NCBI GenBank assembly: GCA_001725415.1
Contig: MEGH01000005.1
Span: 135,218-199,217 of the forward strand
Origin: Pseudonocardia sp. SCN 73-27
GTDB lineage: Bacteria; Actinomycetota; Actinomycetes; Mycobacteriales; Pseudonocardiaceae
Reading direction: 5' to 3'
Length of the DNA: 64,000 nt
The translations under genes and the position numbers were made by a program. Below are positions 17,628-26,632 of the stretch, in pieces (positions within the stretch are counted from its first letter, which is position 1; each line of letters starts with the position of its first letter). The notes under the pieces were generated by a model that saw only the letters and a list, made by a program, of their open reading frames with translations, did not search any database and was not told where the DNA came from.

Positions 17628-18774
17628 GGTTCCTCCGATGGTTCGATGGGGTGGTCCCCCGGCTCGTGTCCCGGCCCCGCTCTGCCTCGACGTGGTCGAA
17701 CATCCGGGCCAGGTGCTCCTCCGGGCCGCCGAGGAGCATCCGGTTCACCGTGGCACGGCGCAGGAGGAGATGTGCCGGGTGCTCCCAGGTCATCCCGATC
17801 CCTCCGTGCACCTGGATGTTCTCGCCCGCGGCCAGCAGCGCGGCCTCGGAGCACGTGTAGGCGGCGACGGCGGTGGCTTGTCCGGTGTCCGAGCGCCCCT
17901 GGTCGGTCGCGAGGGCGGCGTAGAGCGCCGACGAGCGGGCGGCCTCGACCTCGAGCAGCACGTCCGCGAGCGCGTGCTTGACGGCCTGGAACGACCCGAC
18001 GGGCCGCCCGAACTGCGTGCGCATCCCCGCGTAGCCGACCGCGTCCGCCAGGCAGCGCTCCGCAATTCCGACCTGCTCCGCGGCGACGAGCACGGCGGCG
18101 ACGTCCAGCACCGCCCGGACGGGCGCCGTGCCGGCGACACCGAGCAGGTCCCCGGGTGCCTCCTCGAACGTCACCCGCGCGGCCCGCCGCGTCGGGTCGA
18201 CCGTCTCGATCGGCTGGGCCTTGCACCCCGGGCTCCCCGCCTCCACCAGGAACAGCGCCGTGCCGGCGGCAGTCCGCGCGCTGACCACGAGCAGTTCGGC
18301 GGACTCGCCGCCCAGGACCCAGTCCTTCACACCGCTGACGGTCCAGCCTGCCGGCCCCGCGGCCGCCCGCGTCTCCGGTACCGCGTCGACGACCCGCCCC
18401 GGCTCCCGGAAGGCCAGGGTGCCGGTCCGTAGGCCGCGGGCCAGCTCGGGCAGCGCGCTGTGGGCGGGGTGCACCCGCAGCAGCGCCTGCGCGGCGAGGC
18501 AGGTCGCCAGCAGCGGGGCGCACAGCAGGCTGCGCCCCGCCTCGGCGAGCACGAGCCCGAGCTCGACCAGCCCGAACCCGCTCCCTCCACAGTCCTCGGG
18601 GACGGCCAGGGCCGGCAGCTCGAGCTCGTCACAGAGCCGGCGCCAGACCTCCGGGGCCCAGCCGCTCGCCGAGTCCATCGCCTGCCGGACCGCCTCGTCC
18701 GGGGAGGCCTCCGCCAGGAAGGCGCGAACGGCGGCCTGCAGGTCGAGATGCTCCTGGTCGTAGCGAAACTGCAC
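17620..18774 (-). CDS. Acyl-CoA dehydrogenase, small-subunit (FadE27/ChsE2-like) type
   Basis: A 384-residue acyl-CoA dehydrogenase. I start it at the GTG at 18772-18774 (VQFRYDQEHLDLQAAVRAFL), 11 bases after the upstream dehydrogenase stop. Motifs: VPEDCGGSGFGLVELGLVLAE, RTQFGRPVGSFQAVKHALAD and VHGGIGMTWEHPAHLLLRRA. It lacks the YxGT(S/N)(Q/E)I ending of the neighbouring dehydrogenase. Such tandem pairs form alpha2beta2 enzymes in mycobacterial sterol side-chain breakdown (for example FadE26-FadE27), with only one subunit supplying the catalytic base. That assembly is inferred from order and motifs. Confidence 0.88.
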   Translation of the reverse strand: MQFRYDQEHLDLQAAVRAFLAEASPDEAVRQAMDSASGWAPEVWRRLCDELELPALAVPEDCGGSGFGLVELGLVLAEAGRSLLCAPLLATCLAAQALLRVHPAHSALPELARGLRTGTLAFREPGRVVDAVPETRAAAGPAGWTVSGVKDWVLGGESAELLVVSARTAAGTALFLVEAGSPGCKAQPIETVDPTRRAARVTFEEAPGDLLGVAGTAPVRAVLDVAAVLVAAEQVGIAERCLADAVGYAGMRTQFGRPVGSFQAVKHALADVLLEVEAARSSALYAALATDQGRSDTGQATAVAAYTCSEAALLAAGENIQVHGGIGMTWEHPAHLLLRRATVNRMLLGGPEEHLARMFDHVEAERGRDTSRGTTPSNHRRNHA

Positions 18775-18785
18775 GATTGTCCCTA

Positions 18786-20024
18786 TCAGGATCGTGACGG
18801 GGCGGCCGGCTCGCGCGGCAGGCCGAGCACCCGTTCGGCGAGGATGTTCCGCTGGATCTGGGAGGTGCCGGCGTAGATCGTGCCGGCCCGGGCGTTGAGC
18901 GCGGTGTCCCACCAGCTCCGTGACGACGCCGGGTCGGCGCCTGGCTCGTCCGTGCGCAGCTGCCGGGAGGATCCCTTGCCGGCCAGCGCCAGCCCGTCCA
19001 GACCCTGCACGTCCAGGGCGAGCGCGGTGACCTCGCGGTGGTACTCGCTCCAGAAGAGCTTGGACACCGACGAGGCCGCACCGAGCTCACCCCCGGCCAG
19101 GACGTCCGACACGATCCGCAGCCCCAGCTGCCGCATCACCTCCACCCGCACGTAGGCCCGGCCGAGGCGCGACCGGACGAGCGGGTCCCGGTCCCGGCCG
19201 ACCCGCCGCACGAGCTCGGCGAGCCGGTCGAGCTCGGCCCGGAACTGGATCGGCGTCGTCGCCGCTTCCTCGCCGCGCTCGTACGTCAGCAGCATCGACG
19301 CGATCCGCCAGCCCTCCCCCGGATCGCCGACGATCATCGACCGGGGTGTGCGGGCGCCGTCGAAGAAGACCTCGCAGAAGTCGGTCCGCCCGGTGGCGTG
19401 CCGGATCGGCCGCACGTCCACCCCTGGCTGGTCGAGCGGGACGAGGAGGAAGGACAGCCCCGCGTGCCGGGGAACGTCGGGATCGGTGCGGGCCAGGACG
19501 AAGGTCCCGGTCGCGGTGTGTGCGCCGGAGGTCCAGGTCTTCTGCCCGTCCACGACCCATTCGTCGCCGTCGAGCCGCGCGCGGGTGCTCACGGCGGCCA
19601 GGTCCGACCCTGCGCCGGGCTCGGAGAACCCCTGGCACCAGCGTTGGTCGCCCGAGAGCAGGGCGGGCAGGACGGCCTGCTTCTGCTCGGCCGTGCCGAA
19701 CCGGAGCAGGGTGTTCCCGAGCATCTTGACACCGGTGAGATCCGCGGGCTGCTCGCCGAACGGCAGGCCCGCCTTGGTCAGCTCCTCGACCAGCACGATC
19801 TGGTGCAGCGGGGTCAGCCCTCGCCCTCCGTACTCCACCGGCCACGCCACACCCAGGAGCCCGCGGCGGTACATCGTGCGCCGCCACTCGCGGACGAACC
19901 GCCGCGTCGCCTCCGCATCGGGGATGGCGCCCGTCCCCGCCCAGCCCTCGGGGAGCTCCTCGGCGATCACCGCCCTCACCTCGGCCCGGAAGTCCTCGAC
20001 CTCCGCCGGATACCTCAGGTCCAT
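18786..20024 (-). CDS. Acyl-CoA dehydrogenase, large-subunit type
   Basis: A 412-residue flavoprotein with LGVAWPVEYGGRGLTPLHQIV, QGFSEPGAGSDLAAVSTRA, QKTWTSGAHTATGTFV and the C-terminal TIYAGTSQIQRNILAERVLG. It probably pairs with the dehydrogenase encoded just downstream, as in two-gene FadE systems. It oxidises an acyl-CoA to an enoyl-CoA with electrons passing to ETF. It follows the hydratase gene by 103 bases in the leftward amidohydrolase operon. Confidence 0.9.
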   Translation of the reverse strand: MDLRYPAEVEDFRAEVRAVIAEELPEGWAGTGAIPDAEATRRFVREWRRTMYRRGLLGVAWPVEYGGRGLTPLHQIVLVEELTKAGLPFGEQPADLTGVKMLGNTLLRFGTAEQKQAVLPALLSGDQRWCQGFSEPGAGSDLAAVSTRARLDGDEWVVDGQKTWTSGAHTATGTFVLARTDPDVPRHAGLSFLLVPLDQPGVDVRPIRHATGRTDFCEVFFDGARTPRSMIVGDPGEGWRIASMLLTYERGEEAATTPIQFRAELDRLAELVRRVGRDRDPLVRSRLGRAYVRVEVMRQLGLRIVSDVLAGGELGAASSVSKLFWSEYHREVTALALDVQGLDGLALAGKGSSRQLRTDEPGADPASSRSWWDTALNARAGTIYAGTSQIQRNILAERVLGLPREPAAPSRS

Positions 20025-20127
20025 GCCACCTCGTTCACGTTCTCACCCACGTCGACGCCGGTCGTCGGCCGGTGGCTCAGGCGCCCTCTCAGGCGTCCTC
20101 CGGCCGCCCGGCCCTCCGGCGGCGTCC

Positions 20128-20877
20128 TCAGCGGTTCCGCCAGCGCGGGTCACGGCGCTCGGCGAACGCGGTCGCCCCCTCGCGGGCATCCCCCGAGTTG
20201 AAGACGGTCTCGGCGAGCTCCCGCTGGCGGACCCAGAAGTCGTCCGCACCGGGGCCGGTCCGGAGGAGCTCCTTCACGGCCCCCACCCCGAGCGGAGCAC
20301 TGCGGGCGATGCCCGCCGCGATGTCCAGCGCCTCCGGCAGCGCCTTCCCGGGCGGGGTGACCCGCGAGACGAGCCCGAAGTGATGCGCCCTCTCGGCCCC
20401 CATCCGATCCCCGGTGAAGGCGAGCTCCGCGACGACCGGCCGGGGCAGCACCGCGGGCAGCCGGTGGAGCGCTCCACCGCTGGGGAACAGACCCACCCGC
20501 GTCTCCGGCAGGCCGACCAGCGCATCCTCGGCCATGACGAGGATGTCGGCGACCAGCGCCAGCTCGAAGCCGCCACCCAGCGCAAATCCCTCGATGGCAG
20601 CGACGAGCGGCTTGCGCGCCCCCTCCCGGAGCAGGACCTGGGAGCCACGCGGCCGGCCGTGCCGGGCGAACGCCTTGAGGTCCATACCCGAGCAGAACGT
20701 CCCGGCCGCCCCCGTAAGAACTCCGACCCGGAGGTCGTCGCGGTGGTCGAGTTCGTCGAAGGCGGCCCGGACCCCGAGGGCGAGATCGGAGTCGATCGCG
20801 TTCCTCACCTCCGGCCGGTTGAGCGTCACGACGAGCACCTCGTCGACGACCTCGGTCAGCACCGCGTCCGACGTCAC
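20128..20877 (-). CDS. Enoyl-CoA hydratase/isomerase family protein
   Basis: A 249-residue crotonase-fold protein: oxyanion-hole segments TFCSGMDLKAFARHG and EGFALGGGFELALVADI, with Glu in VGLPETRVGL. It resembles the hydratase at 8724 in the SGMDLKAF motif and the DPRWRNR-type C-terminus (there APRWSGR), so the two are probably paralogues. It is second in the operon, 26 bases after the amidohydrolase gene. Confidence 0.9.
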   Translation of the reverse strand: MTSDAVLTEVVDEVLVVTLNRPEVRNAIDSDLALGVRAAFDELDHRDDLRVGVLTGAAGTFCSGMDLKAFARHGRPRGSQVLLREGARKPLVAAIEGFALGGGFELALVADILVMAEDALVGLPETRVGLFPSGGALHRLPAVLPRPVVAELAFTGDRMGAERAHHFGLVSRVTPPGKALPEALDIAAGIARSAPLGVGAVKELLRTGPGADDFWVRQRELAETVFNSGDAREGATAFAERRDPRWRNR

Positions 20878-20903
20878 TGGTCACTCCTCACTTCGTACGG
20901 ATA

Positions 20904-22169
20904 TCAGCTCGTGCCGAGCAGGAGCGACGCCCGCCGCATCTCCGCGGGCGGCTCCGGATGGTGGTAGAGGGCTGCCGCGTTGCCGAAGCAGATCTTCTCC
21001 ACTGTCGGCATGGGCAGGGATTCGAGCTCCGAGCGGAACAGGGCCTGGCTATCCGGCCACGAGCTGTCGGTATGGGGGAAATCCACCTCGAGCATCATGC
21101 GGTCCTCGCTGATGACGTCGAGGCGGCGGAAGGCCGAGGGGTCCTCGATCGAGGTGAACCAGAAGTTCCGGTGCAGAACGTCAACCGGGTGGGTCGTGGC
21201 ACCTGCCCAGACCTCGGGTTCGGCCTCGCGCTGCCGGTAGGCCCGGTGGAGCCGCTCGACGACCATCGGCACCCAGGAGATGCCGGCCTCGGACAGGACA
21301 ACGCGGATGTCGGGGTACCGCTGCGGGACCCCGGAGAAGATCCAGTCGACGACGGTCTCGATGCCGTTCAGCGGGAAGAGCGCCACCTGTGCCGGCACCG
21401 GGGTGTCCGGCGACGGGCAGCTGATCCGGCCCGACGAGCCGATGTGCAGGTTGATCGCGGTCTCGGTCTCGGCACAGGCCTTCCAGAAGGGCTCCCAGTG
21501 CCGGTCGTGCACGCTCGGGTACCCGAGCTCGGCGGAGTTCTCGGTGAAGGTGACGGCGTGCACGCCGCGTTCGGCGTTGCGCCGGACCTCCTTCGCCGCG
21601 AGCTCCGGATCGGCGAGATAGGTGAGCTGGCACGGGATCAACCGGTCTGGGTGCGAGCCTGCCCATTCCTCGACCACCCAGTCGTTGTAGGCCTGCACGC
21701 AGGCGAAAGCGACCTTCGGGTCCGGGATCCTCGACAGGGTCGTCCCGGCGAAGCCCCAGGTGATCGACGGGAAGCAGAGCGACGCCCACACCCCGGCCAG
21801 GTCCATGTCCTTCACCCGGGCGTCGGTGTCATAGACCGAGGCGCGGTAGTCCTCCCGCCGCATCTTCTGCGAGCGCCACTCGCTGATCGGCCGGTTCGCC
21901 GCGCCGTCCATCCCGCTGAAGAAGAACCGCCGGTCGCCCACCTGCCAGGCGGGACGCCCGTCGATCTCGACGTGCTTCGGTGCGCCGTCGCGCAGCGCCG
22001 CCGGCACGCGGTCGAAAAGGGTCGCGGGCTCGAAGGCGTGGTCGTCCACCGAAATGACCGGGCACCAGACGTCCCGGGGCTCCGGTTCGGGAAGAAAGGA
22101 CAGCTCGTGATGCGGACCGATCCGGAAGATGCTGGAGTCCGACAGGGACGCCTGGAGATCACTGGGCAT
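20904..22169 (-). CDS. Amidohydrolase family protein (ACMSD-like TIM barrel), paralogue A
   Basis: A 421-residue amidohydrolase_2 (PF04909-type) protein, the fold of aminocarboxymuconate-semialdehyde and orsellinate-type decarboxylases and of hydrolases. Instead of the usual HxH after the first strand it has SVDDH. Later landmarks are NLHIGSSG (near 240), SEAGISWVPM and EVDFPHTDSSWPDS (near 375). I start at the ATG at 22167-22169, with GAGAGG upstream. It is very similar to the protein at 25005 and leads the operon running to 15780. It may hydrolyse or decarboxylate a ring-derived acid; the reaction is unknown. Confidence 0.85.
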   Translation of the reverse strand: MPSDLQASLSDSSIFRIGPHHELSFLPEPEPRDVWCPVISVDDHAFEPATLFDRVPAALRDGAPKHVEIDGRPAWQVGDRRFFFSGMDGAANRPISEWRSQKMRREDYRASVYDTDARVKDMDLAGVWASLCFPSITWGFAGTTLSRIPDPKVAFACVQAYNDWVVEEWAGSHPDRLIPCQLTYLADPELAAKEVRRNAERGVHAVTFTENSAELGYPSVHDRHWEPFWKACAETETAINLHIGSSGRISCPSPDTPVPAQVALFPLNGIETVVDWIFSGVPQRYPDIRVVLSEAGISWVPMVVERLHRAYRQREAEPEVWAGATTHPVDVLHRNFWFTSIEDPSAFRRLDVISEDRMMLEVDFPHTDSSWPDSQALFRSELESLPMPTVEKICFGNAAALYHHPEPPAEMRRASLLLGTS

Positions 22170-22481
22170 CGATCGACCTCTCGGAGGGCACGGCAGGAAA
22201 CGGGAAATCGAAGCCCTACTCTCGGCGGGGCGTCCTGGAATGGTCAAGGCCGCAGGATGGTGGCGCCGGTGCCCCTCTGGGCCCCCTTCCGCACCCGGCG
22301 AGCGCGGTGTTCGATAAACGCCGCAGCGAGGATCGAATCAGCCCCGAGAAAGAGGGGTACCGCTGATACCAGCAGCATGGCGAACATGGTCTGAATTCGC
22401 TGTGGAGAGGCAGACTGACGATTCACCCGGCCGCCGATTGACCACCGAACCCGGGTGGCCGCACTGACCAGGAGCCTTGTG
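22170..22481. promoter_or_regulatory. Divergent promoter region between two amidohydrolase genes
   Basis: These 312 bases hold no convincing gene. The notable element is the 20-bp motif at 22356-22375. The stretch 22310-22440 is less GC-rich than coding DNA, which suits promoters for the leftward operon and the rightward amidohydrolase. Confidence 0.55.
22356..22375 (+). promoter_or_regulatory. Putative operator: GGTAC-N6-TACCAGCAG
   Basis: The site reads GGTACCGCTGATACCAGCAG. Its GGTA and TACC are inverted repeats. It shares GGTAC and TACCAGCAG at the same spacing with 62445-62464, and is similar to the sites at 26406, 26475, 34261 and 34361. It is about 107 bases before the rightward amidohydrolase start. 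Confidence 0.55.
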
Positions 22482-23684
22482 ATGACGAGTCCATTCCCAC
22501 GCCTCATCTCCGCCGACGACCACGTCCTCGAACCAGCCACCCTGTGGACCGACCGGCTACCGAGCCGTTACCGCGGGATCGGTCCACACGTACGCCGCGA
22601 GAAGGTGGCGTTCGACCCGAAGGTCTCGCTCTCGCTGCACGCCGAGGCATCCGCCGACGGGGTGTGGGCGGACGTCTGGCACTTCGAGTCCAAGCGCGAG
22701 CCGCTGATGCTGGTGGGCGCCGCCGTCGGCTACGGACACGACGAGGTCGAGCTGCGGCCGACGACCTTCGACGAGGTTCGCCCCGGCTGCTACATCCCGG
22801 CCGCCCGGCTGGCCGACATGGACATGGCCGGGGTCGAGGCGTCCCTCTGCTTCCCGAACATGGCGCCGACCCGCTTCTGCGGCCAGGGCTTCCTGGAGGC
22901 CCAGGACAGGGAGCTCGGCCTGCTCTGCGTCCGCGCCTACAACGACTACATGATCGACGAATGGTGCGCGGACTCGGGCGGGCGGCTCGTTCCGCTGTGC
23001 ATCATCCCGCTGTGGGACCCGGAGCTGGCAGCGCAGGAGGTGCGGCGGACGGCGTCCCGGGGTAACCGCGCGGTCTGCTTCTCGGAGGCACCGGCACGGC
23101 TCGGCCTACCCTCGATCCACTCCGGTGCCTGGGAACCGTTCTTCCAGGCCTGCGAGGAGACCGGGACCGTCCTGATGATCCACGTGGGCTCGAGCTCCCA
23201 CGTCCCGATGCCCTCGGACGACGCACCGATGGGCGAGTCCAACATTCTGGTCACCCTGAACTCGGTGACCGCGATGGTCGACTGGCTCTTCTCGGGGATC
23301 TTCGTCCGCTACCCGAACCTGAAGATCTGCCTGGCAGAGTGCCAGATCGGCTGGGTGCCCTACATCCTGCAGCGCGCGGACGAGATCTGGGAGATCCACG
23401 GCAACTGGGCCGGCACCCGCGCCCGCGTCCCGGAGCTGCCCAGCACCTACTTCAGGTCGAACGTCTTCGTGACGTTCTTCAGCGACGTCGTCGGCCTGCG
23501 CAACCTCGACGCCATCGGCGCGGACAACGTCCTCGTCGAGACCGACTACCCGCACTCGGACTCGACCTGGCCCTGCAGCCAGCCGCACCTGCAGAAGCAG
23601 GTCGAGCTCGCTGGGATCACCGACCCCGAGATCATCGAGAAGATCGCCCGCGGCAACGCCCGGAAGCTCTTCCAGCTGGACTGA
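22482..23684 (+). CDS. Amidohydrolase family protein, paralogue B
   Basis: A 400-residue amidohydrolase_2-type TIM barrel. It opens MTSPFPRLISADDHVLEPAT, with ADDH at the position of the usual HxH metal site; later landmarks are MIHVGSSSHVPM, AECQIGWVPYILQR and ETDYPHSDSTWPCS. The ATG at 22482 (GTG one codon earlier) follows AGGAG. It is a single-gene unit divergent from the operon headed by paralogue A and ends at a strong hairpin. It is closer in motifs to paralogue D (48762) than to A and C. Confidence 0.85.
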   Translation: MTSPFPRLISADDHVLEPATLWTDRLPSRYRGIGPHVRREKVAFDPKVSLSLHAEASADGVWADVWHFESKREPLMLVGAAVGYGHDEVELRPTTFDEVRPGCYIPAARLADMDMAGVEASLCFPNMAPTRFCGQGFLEAQDRELGLLCVRAYNDYMIDEWCADSGGRLVPLCIIPLWDPELAAQEVRRTASRGNRAVCFSEAPARLGLPSIHSGAWEPFFQACEETGTVLMIHVGSSSHVPMPSDDAPMGESNILVTLNSVTAMVDWLFSGIFVRYPNLKICLAECQIGWVPYILQRADEIWEIHGNWAGTRARVPELPSTYFRSNVFVTFFSDVVGLRNLDAIGADNVLVETDYPHSDSTWPCSQPHLQKQVELAGITDPEIIEKIARGNARKLFQLD

Positions 23685-23685
23685 C

Positions 23686-23735
23686 CCGTAGGCTGCGGTG
23701 CCGTCCGACAGCGTCGGTGGCACCGCAGCCTACGG
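23686..23735. terminator. Hairpin terminator between convergent genes
   Basis: Perfect 17-base arms (23686-23702 and 23719-23735), with further pairing of CCGAC with GTCGG inside the loop. It lies between the stop codons of the amidohydrolase (23684) and the convergent dehydrogenase (23748). Confidence 0.8.
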
Positions 23736-23747
23736 CGTCTCCCGGCC

Positions 23748-24899
23748 CTACAGACCCATCGACTTGGCGATGATGCTCCGCATGATCTCGCTGGTTCCGG
23801 CGTAGATCCGGGTCGCGCGGGCGTCCGCGAACAGCCGCGCGATCGGAGTCTCCAGCATGTAGCCGTACCCCCCGAACAGCTGCAGGCAGCTGTCCAGGCT
23901 CCGCGCCTGCATCTCCGTGCAGAACAGCTTCACGCGCGCGGCGTCGGGCCCGCTCAACCGTCCTTCCAGCAGCTCCGAGACCGCCAGATCGAGCATCGCC
24001 TGCGCCGCCTCGATCTCCGTCGACACGCCGGCGAGGACGAACTTGGTGTTCTGGAACGCGCTCAGCGTCGTTCCGAACGCCGAGCGCCCGCTGGTGTGGT
24101 CGATCGTCAGTGCCAGCGCGGACCGGGCCTGAGCCACCGACCCGACTGCGATGGCGAGCCGCTCCTGCGCCAGGTTGCCGGTGAGGTACTCGAAGGCCCT
24201 CCCAGGCTCGCCCAGCAGGTTGGCCGCAGGAACGCGCACCTCGTCGAAGAACAGCTCGGTCGTGTCCTGGGTCCGGAGCCCGAGTTTCGCCAGCCGGGGG
24301 CCCTTCTCGAACCCGGGCATTCCTGCCTCGACCACGAACAACGACAAGCCGGCCCGACGATCCACCGGATCGGGCGGTGAGGTGCGCGCGACGACGATCA
24401 CCAGGTCCGCATGCTCACCACCGGAGATGAAGGTCTTGGACCCGCTGAGGACGTAGACGTCGCCCTCCGCGACCGCGGTCGTCCGGATGCCGGCGAGATC
24501 GGACCCCGCACCCGGCTCGGTCATGGCGATCGCGGTGTAGAGCACGCCCTCCGCGATGCCGGGCAGCCAGCGCTGCCGCTGCTCTGCGTTCGCGACCGTG
24601 AGGAAGTACGGCAGTACGACGTCGAGGTGGGTCCGCAGCGCGCCGAGGACGACGTTCGCGCGGCCGGTCTCCTCCTGCAGCACGACGTTGTAGCGGTAGT
24701 CCGCGCACCCGGCGCCGCCGTACTCCACCGGGATGTTGATGCCCATCACGCCGAGCTCTCCGAGCTCGCGGAACAGCTGGCGCGGAACGACTCCGACGCG
24801 TTCCCACTCGTCGTAGACGGGCAGGATCGATCGGGTCAGGTAGCTCCGGACCAGCGAGCGGAACTCCTCGTGGTCCGGGCTGAAGAGAACTCGTCGCAA
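23748..24899 (-). CDS. Acyl-CoA dehydrogenase
   Basis: A 383-residue flavoprotein with the full set of family landmarks: INIPVEYGGAGCADYRYNVV, IAMTEPGAGSDLAGIRTTA, SKTFISGGEHADLVIVVAR, LFGGYGYMLETPIARLFADA and RIYAGTSEIMRSIIAKSMGL. The YAGT ending, without Glu before GT, is typical of isovaleryl/long-chain types, where the base sits in another helix. It has its own ATG, and a hairpin separates it from the upstream amidohydrolase gene. It closely resembles the dehydrogenase at 46688. Confidence 0.9.
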   Translation of the reverse strand: MRRVLFSPDHEEFRSLVRSYLTRSILPVYDEWERVGVVPRQLFRELGELGVMGINIPVEYGGAGCADYRYNVVLQEETGRANVVLGALRTHLDVVLPYFLTVANAEQRQRWLPGIAEGVLYTAIAMTEPGAGSDLAGIRTTAVAEGDVYVLSGSKTFISGGEHADLVIVVARTSPPDPVDRRAGLSLFVVEAGMPGFEKGPRLAKLGLRTQDTTELFFDEVRVPAANLLGEPGRAFEYLTGNLAQERLAIAVGSVAQARSALALTIDHTSGRSAFGTTLSAFQNTKFVLAGVSTEIEAAQAMLDLAVSELLEGRLSGPDAARVKLFCTEMQARSLDSCLQLFGGYGYMLETPIARLFADARATRIYAGTSEIMRSIIAKSMGL

Positions 24900-24955
24900 C
24901 CTTCATCTCCTCGGGAGTGATCGGGGCACCCGTCGTGCGGGGTCGACACGCGGAT

Positions 24956-24985
24956 GGGCCGGTCACCGAGATCGGTGACCGGCCC
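24956..24985 (-). terminator. Hairpin downstream of amidohydrolase paralogue C
   Basis: Perfect 12-base arms (24956-24967 and 24974-24985) around a six-base loop, 20 bases after the amidohydrolase stop codon and before the next leftward gene. It is a likely terminator or attenuator between the two genes. Confidence 0.7.
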
Positions 24986-25004
24986 AGCCGGACGGCGCTA
25001 CTCG

Positions 25005-26270
25005 TCAGGAGGTGCCACTCTCCGCGTGCGTGGAACTCTTGACCAGCGCGTCGGGCGGTGCCGGGTGCTGGTAGAGATCGGCGGCGTTCTGGTAGCAGAG
25101 CTTGCGGATCGTCTCGACCGGTAGACCCTCGAGCTGCCGGCGGAACGTCTCCTGACTCTGCGGCCACGTGCCGTCGGGGTGCGGGTAGTCGACCTCCACC
25201 ATGACCTTGTCCTCGCCGATGATGTCGAGGGCCCGGAAGCCGGAGGGATCCTCGATCGAGGTGAACCAGAAGTTGCGCCGCAGCAGGTCTACCGGGTCCG
25301 GGTCGCTCGGCGCCCAGTACGTGGTCTCCCGGCGCCGGCGTGAGGCGACGGTGAGACGCTCGATCACCATCGGCACCCACGAGATGCCGGCCTCGGACAA
25401 CACGATCTTGAGGTCCGGGAACCGCATCGTGACCTTGGAGAGCACCCAGTCGACGACGGCCTCGATGCCGTTGATCGGGAACAGCGCGCTCATCGACAGC
25501 GTGGGCGAGTCGGGCGAAGGCTGCGAGATTTTCCCCGACGACCCCACATGCAGGTTGAGGACGGTGCCGGTCTCCTCGCAGGCCTGCAGGAACGGGTCCC
25601 AGTGGCCACCGTGGATGCTCGGGTACCCCAGACCGTGCGGGTTCTCCGAGAAGCTCACCGAGTGAACACCGCGAGCGGCGTTGCGCCGGATCTCCTGCGC
25701 CGCGACGACCGGGTCAACGAGATACGGCAGCTGGCACGGGATGAAGCGCTCCGGGTACGCCCCGCACCACTCCTCGACCATCCAGTCGTTGTAGGCCTGC
25801 ACGCACGCCAGCGCGACGTCCTTGTCCGGCAGCTTGTTCAACGTGGTACCGGCGAAGCCCCACACGATCGAAGGAAAGTTCAGCGACGCCCACACGCCGT
25901 TGAGATCCATGTCCTGCACGCGGGCGTGGATGTCCCACACTCCGCGGCGGTACTGCTCCAGATGCATCGCGGACGCGTGCACCTGCTCGATGGGCCGGCC
26001 CGCAGCACCGTCGATCCCCAGCAGCGGGAAGTGCCGGTCACCGATCTGCCACACCGGGTGCCCGTCGTGCTCCACCATCCTCGGCACGACATCGCGGAAC
26101 CTCGCCGGCACCCGGTCGAAGAGCGTGCTCGGCTCGAAGGCGTGGTCGTCCACCGAGATGACCGGGCACCACACCTCGCGCGGACCCGGATCGGGCAGCA
26201 GCGTCAGAGGACCGGTGAAGTTCGCGTCATCGAATTCGGTCGCTTCGACAACGCTGTCCAGCTCCATCAT
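25005..26270 (-). CDS. Amidohydrolase family protein, paralogue C
   Basis: A 421-residue amidohydrolase_2-type protein, the same length as and very similar to paralogue A (20904), sharing EVWCPVISVDDHAFEPSTLFDRVPA, SIVWGFAGTTLNKLP, NLHVGSSGKISQPSPDSP, SEAGISWVPMVIERL and EVDYPHPDGTWPQS. Again DDH replaces HxH. Two ATGs begin the frame (26268-26270 or one codon later). It diverges from the carboxylic acid reductase across a region holding two putative operators, so amidohydrolase and reductase are probably co-regulated. Confidence 0.86.
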   Translation of the reverse strand: MMELDSVVEATEFDDANFTGPLTLLPDPGPREVWCPVISVDDHAFEPSTLFDRVPARFRDVVPRMVEHDGHPVWQIGDRHFPLLGIDGAAGRPIEQVHASAMHLEQYRRGVWDIHARVQDMDLNGVWASLNFPSIVWGFAGTTLNKLPDKDVALACVQAYNDWMVEEWCGAYPERFIPCQLPYLVDPVVAAQEIRRNAARGVHSVSFSENPHGLGYPSIHGGHWDPFLQACEETGTVLNLHVGSSGKISQPSPDSPTLSMSALFPINGIEAVVDWVLSKVTMRFPDLKIVLSEAGISWVPMVIERLTVASRRRRETTYWAPSDPDPVDLLRRNFWFTSIEDPSGFRALDIIGEDKVMVEVDYPHPDGTWPQSQETFRRQLEGLPVETIRKLCYQNAADLYQHPAPPDALVKSSTHAESGTS

Positions 26271-26405
26271 GAGGCGTGAATCCTTTCCTCTGCCCTGACA
26301 GCGGTGATTGTGATGGGAACGGCACGATCACGCGGCCGAACCGCTCGCAGGCGGGTCAGGGACTCGTATCTGCAAAGTCAACCACGGCCCCCGCACCCGA
26401 ACAAT

Positions 26406-26425
26406 GTCACTGGCATTACCAGTAT
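26406..26425 (+). promoter_or_regulatory. Putative operator, plus-strand copy at 26.4 kb
   Basis: The site reads GTCACTGGCATTACCAGTAT. Inside it ACTGG (26409-26413) and CCAGT (26419-26423) are a perfect inverted repeat. It aligns with 34261-34280 (two differences) and with the other members of the GGTAC-N6-TACCAGCA group. Confidence 0.6.
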
Positions 26426-26474
26426 GCGGACATGCTGGCCGACGCCGTCACACTCGAGCCAGCGCCGAGCGCGG

Positions 26475-26494
26475 ATGCTGGTATCTCTGGTAAC
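26475..26494 (-). promoter_or_regulatory. Putative operator, minus-strand copy at 26.5 kb
   Basis: On the minus strand it reads GTTACCAGAGATACCAGCAT, fitting G(G/T)(T/C)AC-N6-TACCAGCA(T/G). With the plus-strand copy at 26406 it gives one site per direction of this divergent promoter. Confidence 0.55.
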
Positions 26495-26632
26495 AGTATC
26501 GGCCTCACCTTGTTCGCCGGCCGCGCCCGATCATAAGGTCGAGCGAGTCGGTTCACATTCAGAAATTGCCGCGAACAATCGCAGACAATGCGCGTCCATC
26601 TTGGCGGTGCGCGAACGGCAGAGAAAAGATCA

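Larger units (their letters stand above)
26271..26632. promoter_or_regulatory. Divergent regulatory region between amidohydrolase C and carboxylic acid reductase
   Basis: This 362-base gene-free region contains a block (26357-26425) that matches 34212-34280 at 55 of 69 positions by eye without gaps, and a second conserved patch (26475-26499, matching 34361-34385). Each patch contains one copy of the 20-bp motif, on opposite strands. The stretch from 26520 to 26630 is relatively AT-rich and probably carries the reductase promoter and leader. Confidence 0.65.

Noticed and set aside
22244-22540. A 98-codon minus-strand open frame with a short hydrophobic stretch in the divergent region
   Set aside because: It overlaps the start of amidohydrolase B, has no ribosome site or family pattern, and crosses the putative operator.
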